NCBI RefSeq assembly: GCF_027213715.1
Contig: NZ_JAPWGM010000002.1
Location: 620,001-684,000, forward strand
Length of the DNA: 64,000 nucleotides
Source: Pedobacter punctiformis
Lineage (GTDB): Bacteria; Bacteroidota; Bacteroidia; Sphingobacteriales; Sphingobacteriaceae
Direction: 5' to 3'
Below the pieces are notes generated by a model that saw only the letters and a program-made list of their open reading frames with translations, made no database searches and had not been told where the DNA came from. Made by a program: the position numbers and the translations under genes. Shown in pieces: positions 35,414 to 45,200 of this stretch. Numbering within the stretch: position 1 is the stretch's first letter; the number at the start of each line of letters is the position of its first letter.

Positions 35414-35851
35414 TCAGGCAATCTTTTCATTAGTAGCCTCAACCCCATATCGTATTGCCGCTTCAAGCACATCAATATTTATATCTTTCAGTGTTTTAAA
35501 CTTAATACAATATCCGGTTACACTTGCCTTCCCTATTTTTTCTCCATACGTCTGGTTTAAATATTTCTTATCTTCTATACCAAGTATATATACCGATATT
35601 CCGGTTTTATTTGCACTCAAACCAATTTGATAAAACATTCTGGTTGTACCATCAGCATATTTCATAGTGTAAGCTCCATATCCAATATTAGGATTAGAAA
35701 CAATTTTACTTTCATCGTTTCTACCATCCAGAAACCATAATTTACATGCCGGCATGATTTGCTGAATCATGTGGTGCAATGCTTGCATATCAAGCTGTTT
35801 GGCTTCAGGTTGACTGGCAATGTATGCCTCAATTTGCTTTTCTATGATCAT
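35414..35851 (-). CDS. DUF1801 domain protein
   Basis: The 145-residue soluble protein begins IEAYIASQPEAKQLDMQALHHM. It continues with MPACKLWFLDG, then a YDhG-like core NPNIGYGAYTM and GLSANKTGISVYILG, and ends with ID-x-x-x-L-x-x-x-I-R-Y. This is the DUF1801/YdhG alpha-beta fold, with no established activity. It lies between two SRPBCC paralogues in an ArsR-led cluster, a common association in Bacteroidota, which suggests related roles in small-molecule binding. That is contextual inference only. Confidence 0.8.
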   Translation of the reverse strand: MIIEKQIEAYIASQPEAKQLDMQALHHMIQQIMPACKLWFLDGRNDESKIVSNPNIGYGAYTMKYADGTTRMFYQIGLSANKTGISVYILGIEDKKYLNQTYGEKIGKASVTGYCIKFKTLKDINIDVLEAAIRYGVEATNEKIA

Positions 35852-35895
35852 TATTATTCAATTTTTGAAGTACAGGCCAAGATTTATTTTGTATC

Positions 35896-36399
35896 CTATC
35901 GTTTCTGCGATAAGGTTGCCAATAATTCATCCAGATAGTTCAATGTCATTGTAAATCCTCCCTCAAAGCCCATTTCAATCATTTTTTCCATACGGGCAAG
36001 TGATTCATTGTAAATCTTAATACTGACTTTTGTGTTTCCGTTTTCTTCGCTGAAACTCAAATTCCATTCAGAAGCTGGCAATTCTGGGTTTTCAGCTGCA
36101 TCTGCAAAAGCATTCAAATATTTGAAATTGGTTTTTGGAGTAATGGAAGTAAATTGCTGCAATGACCAATGTTCCTGTCCTTCAGGGCTTACCATGGCAT
36201 AAAATCTTTTACCGCCAACTTCAAAATTCATAAATTTTGTTTTTGATGCCCAGGGTTTAGGTGCCCACCATTGGTCTAAAATTTCTTTTTTGGTAAAAGC
36301 ATCCCATACCAGCGAAAGGTCGGCTGCAAATTCTCTTGTTACCAATACCGTTTTTGTAGCTTTATCAACGGTAAAATCAAATAATAAGTTATTTTTCAT
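35896..36399 (-). CDS. SRPBCC domain protein (paralogue B)
   Basis: The 167-residue AHSA1-type protein has [19 protein letters not shown], then V-W-D-A-F-T-K and [20 protein letters not shown]. It continues with [18 protein letters not shown] and the C-terminal [17 protein letters not shown]. It is the first gene after the ArsR regulator, 5 bp away. It is a close paralogue of 34868-35371, with DNA-level similarity in the WWAPKPW segment. The pair probably arose by tandem duplication, with DUF1801 between them. The ligand is unknown. Confidence 0.87.
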   Translation of the reverse strand: MKNNLLFDFTVDKATKTVLVTREFAADLSLVWDAFTKKEILDQWWAPKPWASKTKFMNFEVGGKRFYAMVSPEGQEHWSLQQFTSITPKTNFKYLNAFADAAENPELPASEWNLSFSEENGNTKVSIKIYNESLARMEKMIEMGFEGGFTMTLNYLDELLATLSQKR

Positions 36400-36404
36400 G
36401 ATTT

Positions 36405-36716
36405 TTATTTTTTAAGAGTTAATAATACTTCGTCAAGTTGATTAAACCGGTCTTCCCAAATTTGCCTGAATTGTTCCAGCCATTGGTCTATCTCTTTCAT
36501 TTTTTTTGCTTCAAGTTGATAATAAATTTCACGTCCCTGCTGTTCTTGTTTAACCAAGTGGCATTCAACCAATATTTTTATATGTTTTGATATGGCCTGT
36601 CTTGAGGTATCAAAATGCTCCGCCAAGGCATTTGGCGTCATTGCCTGTAAAGCAATTAACCCAATAATAGCCCTGCGGGTTGGATCAGCTATAGCTTGAA
36701 AAACATCTCTCCTCAT
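36405..36716 (-). CDS. ArsR family transcriptional regulator
   Basis: The 103-residue winged-helix protein opens [21 protein letters not shown]. The recognition helix lies in [23 protein letters not shown], followed by the wing [15 protein letters not shown]. The usual metal-site Cys-x-Cys of ArsR/SmtB metal sensors is absent (one Cys at V-E-C-H), so it is the metal-independent type that commonly precedes SRPBCC genes. It heads the SRPBCC/DUF1801 cluster and probably represses it. The 5-bp gap to the next gene supports co-transcription. Confidence 0.9.
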   Translation of the reverse strand: MRRDVFQAIADPTRRAIIGLIALQAMTPNALAEHFDTSRQAISKHIKILVECHLVKQEQQGREIYYQLEAKKMKEIDQWLEQFRQIWEDRFNQLDEVLLTLKK

Positions 36717-36829
36717 TTCTTTATCCTAATTACGAAACCAATTGATTGCAAATATATAAGCAACCATTCGGTTTCGCAAATATTTTTTAATATTTTTTCA
36801 ATTTTGCAATCAATAATGCCTTACTGTAA

Positions 36830-38593
36830 CTATTTAACAGGTTTAACTTTGAGCTGTGCTTCGGTTTCAACTAAGTTTCCCTTGTTAATGGCATCGATAA
36901 TCAGTTCAGATGCGGCTTCGCAAAAATCTATACCTGAATAGTCAGGATTATATCCGCCAATATAAGGTACGGCCATAATGTAAATTCGTTTATTGGCATG
37001 TCCTTTTTCATCAACCACCTGAAAAGCATCGTTTATAGTAATTCCAGGTACTTTAAGATAATACCCTTTCTCAGTTTTGCCAACATTTTCATTTCCCTGC
37101 TCCATTTCTTTTTTTCCAATATGGGCTGAATGAAATTTAATGCGGGCTTCGCTAATCGTTTTTCGATCAATAAGCCTTTGAAAAGGAAATTCATTAAAAG
37201 ATAAATGTGGCTGGCCTGTACAATCGATAAAAGTTTTAAAATGTTTATCTACTTCAACTCCTTCCTCATTTGTGTAAGCATACGTTGCCCCTTCTTTAGT
37301 TCCAGGCACTACTTTACTATCATCACCAACGGCTATTAGTTTCAACAAACCGGCATCATATAAAGCCATTATCTCGCGGCAGGAACTCTGCGGCACAAAA
37401 GCTATAACTATCGAAATTAAAGGCATCAACACTTGTTGAAGTCTTTGCATATCTTCAGCTGAAAAGTATTTTGCAGGGTAATTCATAGCAAAGCTTAATA
37501 CAGCGAGCATTTCTTTCCAATAAACAGACTCTCGTTTTTTGATAGATTGTTCCGCTTCCTCATATTCTTTTTTAAAAAGCTCAAATGAATCTTCTTTTTC
37601 TCTCAAATCCATCATAGCATCTACAAAAGTTTCGATACTCATATTTTTAATTTGCTTATAAAAAGCAGGCTCTTTCTGCACAAACATTTCCTTGAAATTT
37701 TTATCAAATACATAATCAAGGGAAAGAAAACCATCATTTTCTTCAATATTTTGAGCAATTTCTTCTTTACTTAATGTTGCATCCTTACCCAAATGAGAAT
37801 CTTCGAGGTGGAAACGAATGGCTGGGAGCAATCCATTTCTGGAATGCATTACAATTCCAAATCCTTCGTGTTCAGGATTAATTTTATAATATAGTTTACC
37901 ATCATTGCCTTCATAGAAATTTCCATTATAACGGGCAAGTGTCCTTACTGCATCTATTGCGGTTAATGCAGCGCCTTTTATTCCAACTTCGTGGTTTAAT
38001 TTTAATGCCAGTTTTTTTGGTGGGTATGGGGAATCGAAATAATGTGGAATTTTATCTTCGTAATTTTTAGGCCAGTTATGTCCAATGCAAATTATTGCAA
38101 AATCAAAAAAAATATCTTCTCTGCCTTCTACCTTAATTTTTACTTTACCCTTACCGGGTAAGTCTATCATATCCAATACATTGGAATGGAGATTTATTTT
38201 GACCGAAATGCCTTCCTGATCAGCACGTTTTATCAACAGGTCAAATTGAGCAGAAAGATATTCGCCAAAGAAAAGCCTGGGCAATACTTTGTATTCATTA
38301 AATTTTTCGGGATTAATGTTAAACCGTTTAAGGAGCGATTTTGGTGCAACTTTTACCCAATCTTCAATATTGTTGAAAATCTTAGGAATTTCATTATCTG
38401 AAACATTGGTTATGTGTTCATCATTGGCACCCTCCGCACTATAGGGCATACCCATTCCCAGATGACCTTTCCGTTCGAAAATCTCTATTTCATAATTTTT
38501 AGGGCCTGACTCTATTAACCTTTTAAACATAAAAAGTCCACTGGGGCCACCACCCAATATTGCGATGCGTTTTTTAGTTGTATTTTTACTCAT
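36830..38593 (-). CDS. FAD/NAD(P)-binding oxidoreductase-like protein
   Basis: I take ATG 38593 (587 aa); a TTG-led frame extends 10 codons further. The N-terminus is a Rossmann dinucleotide motif IAILGGGPSGLFMFKRL, then EIEIFERKGHLGMGMPYS, then N-V-S-D-N-E. This fits the NAD_binding_9 family. FAIICIGHNWP (about 190) is the second nucleotide-binding strand. The C-terminus has YIGGYNPDYSGIDFCEAA, which closes an FAD site. The substrate is unknown; relatives include pyridine-nucleotide-linked enzymes of unclear role. The gene is single, and the 187-bp upstream region shows nothing recognisable. Confidence 0.82.
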   Translation of the reverse strand: MSKNTTKKRIAILGGGPSGLFMFKRLIESGPKNYEIEIFERKGHLGMGMPYSAEGANDEHITNVSDNEIPKIFNNIEDWVKVAPKSLLKRFNINPEKFNEYKVLPRLFFGEYLSAQFDLLIKRADQEGISVKINLHSNVLDMIDLPGKGKVKIKVEGREDIFFDFAIICIGHNWPKNYEDKIPHYFDSPYPPKKLALKLNHEVGIKGAALTAIDAVRTLARYNGNFYEGNDGKLYYKINPEHEGFGIVMHSRNGLLPAIRFHLEDSHLGKDATLSKEEIAQNIEENDGFLSLDYVFDKNFKEMFVQKEPAFYKQIKNMSIETFVDAMMDLREKEDSFELFKKEYEEAEQSIKKRESVYWKEMLAVLSFAMNYPAKYFSAEDMQRLQQVLMPLISIVIAFVPQSSCREIMALYDAGLLKLIAVGDDSKVVPGTKEGATYAYTNEEGVEVDKHFKTFIDCTGQPHLSFNEFPFQRLIDRKTISEARIKFHSAHIGKKEMEQGNENVGKTEKGYYLKVPGITINDAFQVVDEKGHANKRIYIMAVPYIGGYNPDYSGIDFCEAASELIIDAINKGNLVETEAQLKVKPVK

Positions 38594-38810
38594 CTTTTTT
38601 GATTCTGAATTATATAATCCCAAAAAAGAATAATTGTTTTAGAAATCGCAGAAAGCCGGCAATTTTGGATAAGAAAACATTGGAGACAGAGAAATGTTTA
38701 AGATTTATTAGTGCAGCACTCGATTTGTTATTTTAAATTTTAATTAATAGATAAAAACTTTAAATAAAATACACAATTAACTAAAAATCAAAATTATATA
38801 AATATTATAA

Positions 38811-39188
38811 TTAGCTTTTTGTTATCCTTATATTATCAAAAAGAGATAAAAATATAGCCATAATTTCAGTTACTGATAAATTTTTATGGAGACAAATGTC
38901 TGCACCTGCTTTAATCAAATTTTCGATTCTTTCATTATCGCCTTGCTGACCGGAAAAAATAACGATCTTGGTTTCCTGAGCAATAAACCCAATTAATCCT
39001 TCTGCAACATCGATATTAGGAATACCAATATTAAGCACGAACAGGTTAATATTGGTTGTTGATAGAATTTCAACAGCTTTATTTAAATTATCGGTTTCAA
39101 GTATAATTGCATTTGCCCAAATGCTTTTAAGCAATGATTTTAATCCATGCCGGATAATTTGATGATCGTCTGCAATTAAAATTTTCAT
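38811..39188 (-). CDS. Receiver-only response regulator with Asn at the phospho-acceptor position
   Basis: The 125-residue single-domain CheY-like protein has KILIADDH (acidic residues 7-8), then LFVLNIGIPNID, where the Asp normally phosphorylated is Asn53. IVIFSGQ (switch Ser, about 80) and ICLHKNLS (Lys) remain. There is no output domain. Without Asp53 it cannot be phosphorylated in the usual way; such pseudo-receivers act by binding partners or are locked in one state. It resembles the receiver half of NarL-type regulators. It lies 77 bp after the OmpA/PD40 gene of the secretion cluster and may be co-transcribed with it. Confidence 0.8.
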   Translation of the reverse strand: MKILIADDHQIIRHGLKSLLKSIWANAIILETDNLNKAVEILSTTNINLFVLNIGIPNIDVAEGLIGFIAQETKIVIFSGQQGDNERIENLIKAGADICLHKNLSVTEIMAIFLSLFDNIRITKS

Positions 39189-39265
39189 ATTTTTACATCA
39201 TCATCAAAGCCTGAAAACATCCCTCATACTTAGTATATGAAGGATGCTTTTAAAAAGAATTAGAA

Positions 39266-41227
39266 TTATTGTTTTGTAATTTTAAACTCAGTTCTTCTAT
39301 TTAACTGATGTGCAGCCTCAGTACATTTAATACCATTACTGCAATTGTTTAGTAACACGCTTTCGCCATAACCTTTTGCAGTTATACGACTTTTATCAAT
39401 ACCTCTGTCAATGATATACTGAACAGCGGAGTTAGCTCTTTTTTGAGATAACCATTGATTGTACTGATCATTACCTCTGCTATCGGTATGAGAACCTAAT
39501 TCTATCCAAATGGTTGGGTTTTCTTTTAATATCAATACGAGTTTATCAAGTTCTACCGAGGCGTCTGCTCTGATGTTAGATTTATCAAAATCATAATATA
39601 TATTTTCAAGTTTTATGGCTTTACCGATAATGATTGGTTCCAGAAAAAGATCTCTTTTTAACGTGGATGATGCTAAAAGTCCTTTTGTCGTTAAATCTTC
39701 TGCAATAGCTGATCTGTAATTGGTTTTTCCTGCTTCAACTGCATAATCTGCATTTTCATTTAAATTGAACTGATAATGGCCTGCAGGATCAGTTTGCACT
39801 TTTAATGTACTGCCATTAGATTGACTTAAACTTACAATTGCATTTTCAAGTGGTAAATTTGTTTTGGCGTCAAATACTTTTCCTTCCAATTTGAAAGCCA
39901 TTATTTGTTTTTCGATGAAAGTATAAATATCATCACTCCCTAAACCACCAGCACGGTTTGAAGCAAAATAACCTTCATTTTTATGGTCTAAAACTAAAGC
40001 AAAATCATCATCGGCAGAATTTAACGGATAACCCATATTTTGTGGCGTTGTAAAAACCTCATTTTCGCTGGTTTCTGTTTTGAAAATATCCAAACCACCC
40101 ATGCCAATTCTTCCATCACTACTGAAATAAAATCCATTGGCATGATCAAACATTGGACTACGCTCATTTCCTGGTGTATTCATGTCGCTAAGATTTTTTG
40201 CGTCTCCCCAGCTTCCATCCTCATTTTTATTACTTACATAAATATCCGTTCCGCCTTTTCCGCCCGGCATATTTGACACAAAATAAAGTTTTTGGCCGTC
40301 TTTAGTTAAAAAAGGATCGCCTACTGAATAATCATTAACCTTATTGTATCTAAAAGGTACTGGTTTTGTCCATATTCCATTTTCTCTTTTACTGGAGTAA
40401 ATCTCAATATTTATTGTGCCCGGTTCTTTTTTTCCCTTTTTAATTTTATCAGGGATTCTTGTCAATGTGAAAAACATTTCATTTCCATCAACACTAAAAC
40501 TGGCAGCACCAATATGATAATTTGTCCCTGCATTTATTGGAAACAAGTTCAAACTATCCTTTTGTTTTTGTTCGTATAAACGTAAATATTTATTACCTGT
40601 CCAACCATAAACATTTTCATCCGGTAATTTAGAACCATCAAATTTCAAAAACGGACGATTAACATTCTTTTCAGAATTTTCTTTTTTATCTGCTCTATCA
40701 GATGTAAAAACGATTCCATCATTATATTTAACCGCCGCCCAATCAGACTGCTCACTGTTTAAGGTCTTTTCATTTTTTATCGTAATCATTTTAGGATTTT
40801 GCATCCATTTGACCGCAGAATCACACGACAATTGCCACATCGCCAGCTGACTGGAATTAATTGATTTCTCAAGCGCTGCATATCTGGCATACTGTATCTT
40901 AGCTTCGCTATACTTAGCATTGTGTTTTAGCGCATCTGCATATTTCAGAAAGGCATCAGAACCCACTCCTTCCATTCCGGTTAATAACGAAAACCAACTT
41001 TCAGCTTGTTGGTAATCCTGCATTAAGCGATAACATTCTGCTACACGCTCAGTGGCATGTAAACTCTTTTTCTTTTGATAAGCCTCCGTGTATAGCTTAA
41101 CGGCCTTGCTATAGTTAAACAATTCGTATTGAGCATCTGCTTCTTTTAATACATACTGTGCCTTAACAATCTGTCCTTGTACAAATAACAATGCCAGCGT
41201 AATACTTATTCTTATAGTTTTTTTCAT
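39266..41227 (-). CDS. OmpA/PD40 outer-membrane protein (PorE-like)
   Basis: The 653-residue protein has a signal peptide (ends about 22) and TPR-like helices (about 25-130: YELFNYSKAVKLYTEAYQ). A PD40/WD40-like propeller follows (about 160-430: VVFTSDRAD, EMFFTLTRI, KLYFVSNMPGGKGGTDIYVS, YFSSDGRIGMGGLDIF). A carboxypeptidase-regulatory-like beta domain (about 440-520) and a C-terminal OmpA domain (about 545-653: IYYDFDKSNIR, LGSHTDSRGND, KGYGES, NRRTEF) complete it. This is the layout of PorE-type proteins that tie type IX secretion parts to peptidoglycan. It follows the PorP/SprF gene by 1 bp. Confidence 0.88.
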   Translation of the reverse strand: MKKTIRISITLALLFVQGQIVKAQYVLKEADAQYELFNYSKAVKLYTEAYQKKKSLHATERVAECYRLMQDYQQAESWFSLLTGMEGVGSDAFLKYADALKHNAKYSEAKIQYARYAALEKSINSSQLAMWQLSCDSAVKWMQNPKMITIKNEKTLNSEQSDWAAVKYNDGIVFTSDRADKKENSEKNVNRPFLKFDGSKLPDENVYGWTGNKYLRLYEQKQKDSLNLFPINAGTNYHIGAASFSVDGNEMFFTLTRIPDKIKKGKKEPGTINIEIYSSKRENGIWTKPVPFRYNKVNDYSVGDPFLTKDGQKLYFVSNMPGGKGGTDIYVSNKNEDGSWGDAKNLSDMNTPGNERSPMFDHANGFYFSSDGRIGMGGLDIFKTETSENEVFTTPQNMGYPLNSADDDFALVLDHKNEGYFASNRAGGLGSDDIYTFIEKQIMAFKLEGKVFDAKTNLPLENAIVSLSQSNGSTLKVQTDPAGHYQFNLNENADYAVEAGKTNYRSAIAEDLTTKGLLASSTLKRDLFLEPIIIGKAIKLENIYYDFDKSNIRADASVELDKLVLILKENPTIWIELGSHTDSRGNDQYNQWLSQKRANSAVQYIIDRGIDKSRITAKGYGESVLLNNCSNGIKCTEAAHQLNRRTEFKITKQ

Positions 41228-41228
41228 T

Positions 41229-42203
41229 TTAAAAATACCTAGGGGTTAACATTCTTACTTTTTTAGGTTTAATGTAAAAACCTACCGATATTTCGTGACT
41301 GCCGCCACTGTAACCTTGCAGTTCACTTAAACTATAATCAAAAGCGTATCCTAATCTCAATTGAGGAGTAGCAAATATTTCAGTCATGGCAACAATTGAA
41401 TTCTTCTTATCCAAATCTCTTTGAAGATAATCTTTGCTATATAATTTTACGGCAGTTCTATAACTTCCGCCAAGCCAAATGCGATCTGCCAACAATACAA
41501 AAGCATTTAAATCTAAACTGGTTGGACCACCTCTGTCATCTTTAAGCAAAAATGAAGGTTTTAGCTGAATACCTGCACTTAGTGGTACCAGCATACCTGC
41601 TGTTAAATAATAATGTGGCTTGGGCTGAGGAAAATTTATGCTCAAGTCCCTATTCTTCAAGATATACTGTGCAATTAAATTATCTACAGAAAAACCTGCA
41701 TAAAACTTATTGTTTGAGAAAAAGACTCCGGCTCTTGCGTCTGGAGCAACTTGTTTTTCGGTGCCTACCGGAATGTATTGATCTCCTCCATCCAATGGAT
41801 CGAGCATATCACCATTTAATCCATTTTGAATAACACCAAGCCCTAAACCGAAAGCAAGTCTTGAAGAACCATCTGAGTTTGTTTTTATACGGTAAGCATA
41901 ATTCGCATAAGCAGACAAGCTACTTTGAGCACCCAATTTATCAGATGCAACTTGCAAGGCCAGGCCCACATTCCCATCATTGGCAATGGCATCAACAGCC
42001 AAACTCATACTTTTGGGGGCTCCGGTTATCCCTGTCCATTGATTACGGTAAAAACTGTGAATATTTGTTTGTTCTTTATAACCTGCGTAAGCGGGATTAA
42101 TATAAATGCCATTAAACATATACTGACTGTATTGTGCATCTTGCTGACTTTTCGCAAAGAGCGAAAATGCCATCAGCACAAATAATATAATTCTTTTTTT
42201 CAT
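41229..42203 (-). CDS. PorP/SprF family type IX secretion outer-membrane protein
   Basis: The 324-residue protein has a signal peptide (ends about 19, LFAKSQ). It then has the PorP/SprF opening DAQYSQYMFNGIYINPAYAGYK, whose Q-Y-S-Q-Y-M-F-N-x-x-x-I-N-P-A-Y-A-G is diagnostic. A beta-barrel body follows and it ends in a late strand GGSHEISVGFYIKP. In Flavobacterium, SprF is needed for surface delivery of the partner adhesin SprB, and each PorP/SprF paralogue often pairs with the large type B adhesin beside it. Here that partner is 42264-47783, with 60 bp and a hairpin between. Confidence 0.9.
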   Translation of the reverse strand: MKKRIILFVLMAFSLFAKSQQDAQYSQYMFNGIYINPAYAGYKEQTNIHSFYRNQWTGITGAPKSMSLAVDAIANDGNVGLALQVASDKLGAQSSLSAYANYAYRIKTNSDGSSRLAFGLGLGVIQNGLNGDMLDPLDGGDQYIPVGTEKQVAPDARAGVFFSNNKFYAGFSVDNLIAQYILKNRDLSINFPQPKPHYYLTAGMLVPLSAGIQLKPSFLLKDDRGGPTSLDLNAFVLLADRIWLGGSYRTAVKLYSKDYLQRDLDKKNSIVAMTEIFATPQLRLGYAFDYSLSELQGYSGGSHEISVGFYIKPKKVRMLTPRYF

Positions 42204-42220
42204 TTGATATGTTATTTAAG

Positions 42221-42253
42221 AAGCAGCTAAATCATGTATTAGTTTAGCTGCTT
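42221..42253 (-). terminator. Hairpin between adhesin and PorP/SprF genes
   Basis: A perfect 11-bp inverted repeat is formed by AAGCAGCTAAA (42221-42231) and TTTAGCTGCTT (42243-42253). It lies 11 bp past the adhesin stop and before porP/sprF. Its minus-strand T tract is poor, so it may be a partial terminator or processing site that lowers expression of the downstream genes. Confidence 0.55.
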
Positions 42254-42263
42254 CCTGTTTTTG

Positions 42264-45200
42264 TTATTGATTTTTTAACAGGGTAATAAAACCTTTATAT
42301 GCCTGCCATGTACCGCTTCTATCTTTTATTTTAAGTAAATAGTAATAAGTCCCTGCATTTAGTCCTTCACCCGTCCAGTTGTTTTGGTAAGCGCCATTAC
42401 TATGAAATACTTCATTTCCCCAGCGATTAAAAATTAACATGGTATTTTCAGGATACAGTTCTAATCCACTCACTTGAAAACTATCGTTTTTACCATCCCC
42501 ATTTGGAGTAATTACATTTGGTATTTTGAAGATTAATACTTCTTTAATATCTGTTGCTGTATTATTATTAGTATTTGGATCTGTTTCGTTTCCTTTTACA
42601 TTTACTGTATTTACAATTGAGCCAGAACGATCTGACTTTACGGTAAGGGTTAATGTAGCCGTAGCACCGGGCTGAATAACCCCAACAGTCCAGTTTAATG
42701 AGCGGTTAGAAGATTGGTATTCCGCTGATCCAACTGAAACCAGATGTGAGATGTAACTTATTTCTGAAGGTAGTATATCTGTAACATTTACGCCATTTGC
42801 AGTAAACAAGCTATTATTTTTAACCTCAATGGTGTATTTATATTCGTAACCAACTCCTACTGGTTGCGTTTCCGATTTTTTAGTAATGCTCAGATCAATT
42901 CTAATAACCGGATCAACATAAGGTGATGGAATGCACGCCGGGCAATTCGGATCAGGATCTGTAATTACATCAGGTGTAGGGTCTAGTGTTGCAGAACTAA
43001 CAGCAACCAGATTTCTAAAGCGTTGTGTAAAATTATCTGGAGTTTTTACACTAATTTCATAAACCAGTGTTGCACCATTTGGCAGGATAGCTATACTTTC
43101 ATTTAAATCACCCGAACCACTTGCATTTGGAGGGGTTACACTTGTTCCTTTTACGGTCCATGATGATATTACCGTTCCTGCAGGTGCGGTATCCTTAATA
43201 ACTACATTTTGTGCATCACTTGGTCCATTGTTTATTACCTTAACAAGGTATTGTACAATTTCGCCAGGAATATAAGTAGTTTGATTAGCGTCTTTTAACG
43301 TTTTCGTTATAATCAGGTTAGCTACAGGATCGGGTGTATCGATATCTGCAGCAGAATTATTTACCACATTAGGATCAGTAATTCCTGCCGGCAATATGAT
43401 GTTTGCTGTATTAATTAAGTTACCCTTAAAGCTTGCAGGTACATTAATCGTTACCGTATAAATTAAACTGGCGCCATTAACCAAACTAGTTATAGTATTA
43501 TTTAAAGCACCATTTCCACTGGTACCATTACCTGTCCAGCTCATTTGAGCAGCTGTTATGCCCACTGGTAAAGCATCCATAACTATTATTCCTGTTGCAT
43601 CACTTGGGCCATTATTGGTTACTTTAATGGTATATGTGGTAACCGTTCCCGGGGTAAAAGTTGTTTTTCCATCTGTCTTGGTAATTTCCAAATCAGATTG
43701 AGGAGAAGGTGAAACCGGTGGAGAAGGAATACACACTGGACAAGATGGATCAGGATTTGCAATTACATCAGGTATTGGATCTGGTGTTGCAGAAGTAACG
43801 GCTACTAAATTTCTAAAGGTTGAATTTAAACTTGCAGGTGTTTTCACAGTAATCAAATAAGTTACTACTGCCCCATTTCCCATATTGCTTATCGTTTCAT
43901 TGATATCTCCTGTTCCATTTGTATTTGGAACAGCCACCCCAACCCCGCTTGCTGTCCACGATGATATTACCGTTCCTGCAGGTGCGGTATCTTTTATAAC
44001 CACATTTTGTGCATCACTTGGGCCATTGTTCGTTACAGTAACTACATATTCCACAGATTGACCCGGTATATAAGTTGTTTGTGCCGGATTTTTTAATGTT
44101 TTTGTCGTAACTACATTTGCACTTGATAATTGTGTATCAGTATCCGTTGCTGAATTATTATTTGTATCAGGATCAGTTATACCTGCTGGCAAAACAACCG
44201 AAGCCGTATTAACCAGATTGCCTGTAAAATTTGCAGGTACATTAATCGTTACCGTATAAATTAAACTGGCGCCATTAACCAAATTAGTTATAGTATTGTT
44301 TAAAGCACCATTTCCACTGGTACCATTACCTGTCCAGCTCATTTGAGCAGCTGTTATGCCCGTTGGTAAAGCATCAGTAACTATTATTCCTGTTGCATCA
44401 CTTGGTCCATTATTGGTTACTTTAATGGTATATGTGGTGGCCGTTCCCGGGGTAAAAGTTGTTTTTCCATCTGTTTTAGAAATCACCAGATCGGAAACAA
44501 AAGAGGGTTGGATTGGTGGAGTTACACAAGGACCACATTCAGGATCAGGATCTGTTGGTGTAGTAACCATTGTTGAGTTACTTAATGGCGCCGTGAAACT
44601 AGATGGAATACTTAAAACTATGGTATATACCGCAGCTGTACCTTTTAACAAAACAGGAATCGTTTCATCAATATTGCCTGTGCCTGATGTTACCGGAACA
44701 CCTGTTGCAGTCCAGCTTTGTATTGATGTACCTGATGGAGCCACATCCTTAATATTAACATCTTTAGCATCAATAGCGCCGGTATTACTTACGGTAATGG
44801 TATAAGTTACGGTTTGTCCTGGTACATAAAAGGTTTGGGCTGTTGTTTTAGCAATTTTAATATCAGTTGTACAATCTTTTAAGGTAGCCATTACCGCTAA
44901 CCTGTCGTTACCTTCGCAACCATTTATAGTTTGACTTGCGTAATAAGTTATTCCACTTACCAATGCAGTTGTTAATGGCAAATCGGTAGCTATGTTTGCA
45001 TCCGAATACCATTTTATACCCTCGCCAGTAACTTTTAAATCTGCCAGAGTATATGAGGTGCTCGTTGTACAAAATTCCTGATTGGTTTCGCCTGTTGGTG
45101 GAGGAGTTACATTAAACTGAACAGAAATGGTGGATTCATCTGTTTGATTGCAATAACCAGTAACCGTATATTTAAACTGGAAAGGCCCTGCAGTTGGTGT

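Noticed and set aside
34929..35630. A 233-codon plus-strand frame across the SRPBCC and DUF1801 genes
   Set aside because: It is antisense to two well-supported genes, has no family-like sequence and low-complexity hydrophobic content, so it is a shadow frame.
39266..42203. OmpA/PD40 and PorP/SprF genes as part of a complete type IX secretion core operon
   Set aside because: The core genes (sprA, porK/L/M/N, porT and others) are not in the window; this is an accessory adhesin-partner set.
42221..42253. A full Rho-independent terminator isolating the PorP/SprF gene
   Set aside because: The stem is perfect but the minus-strand U tract is poor, so I only call it a hairpin with partial effect.
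44356..44805. A 149-codon plus-strand frame within the adhesin gene
   Set aside because: It is antisense to the DUF11 repeats and arises from repeated codon patterns.
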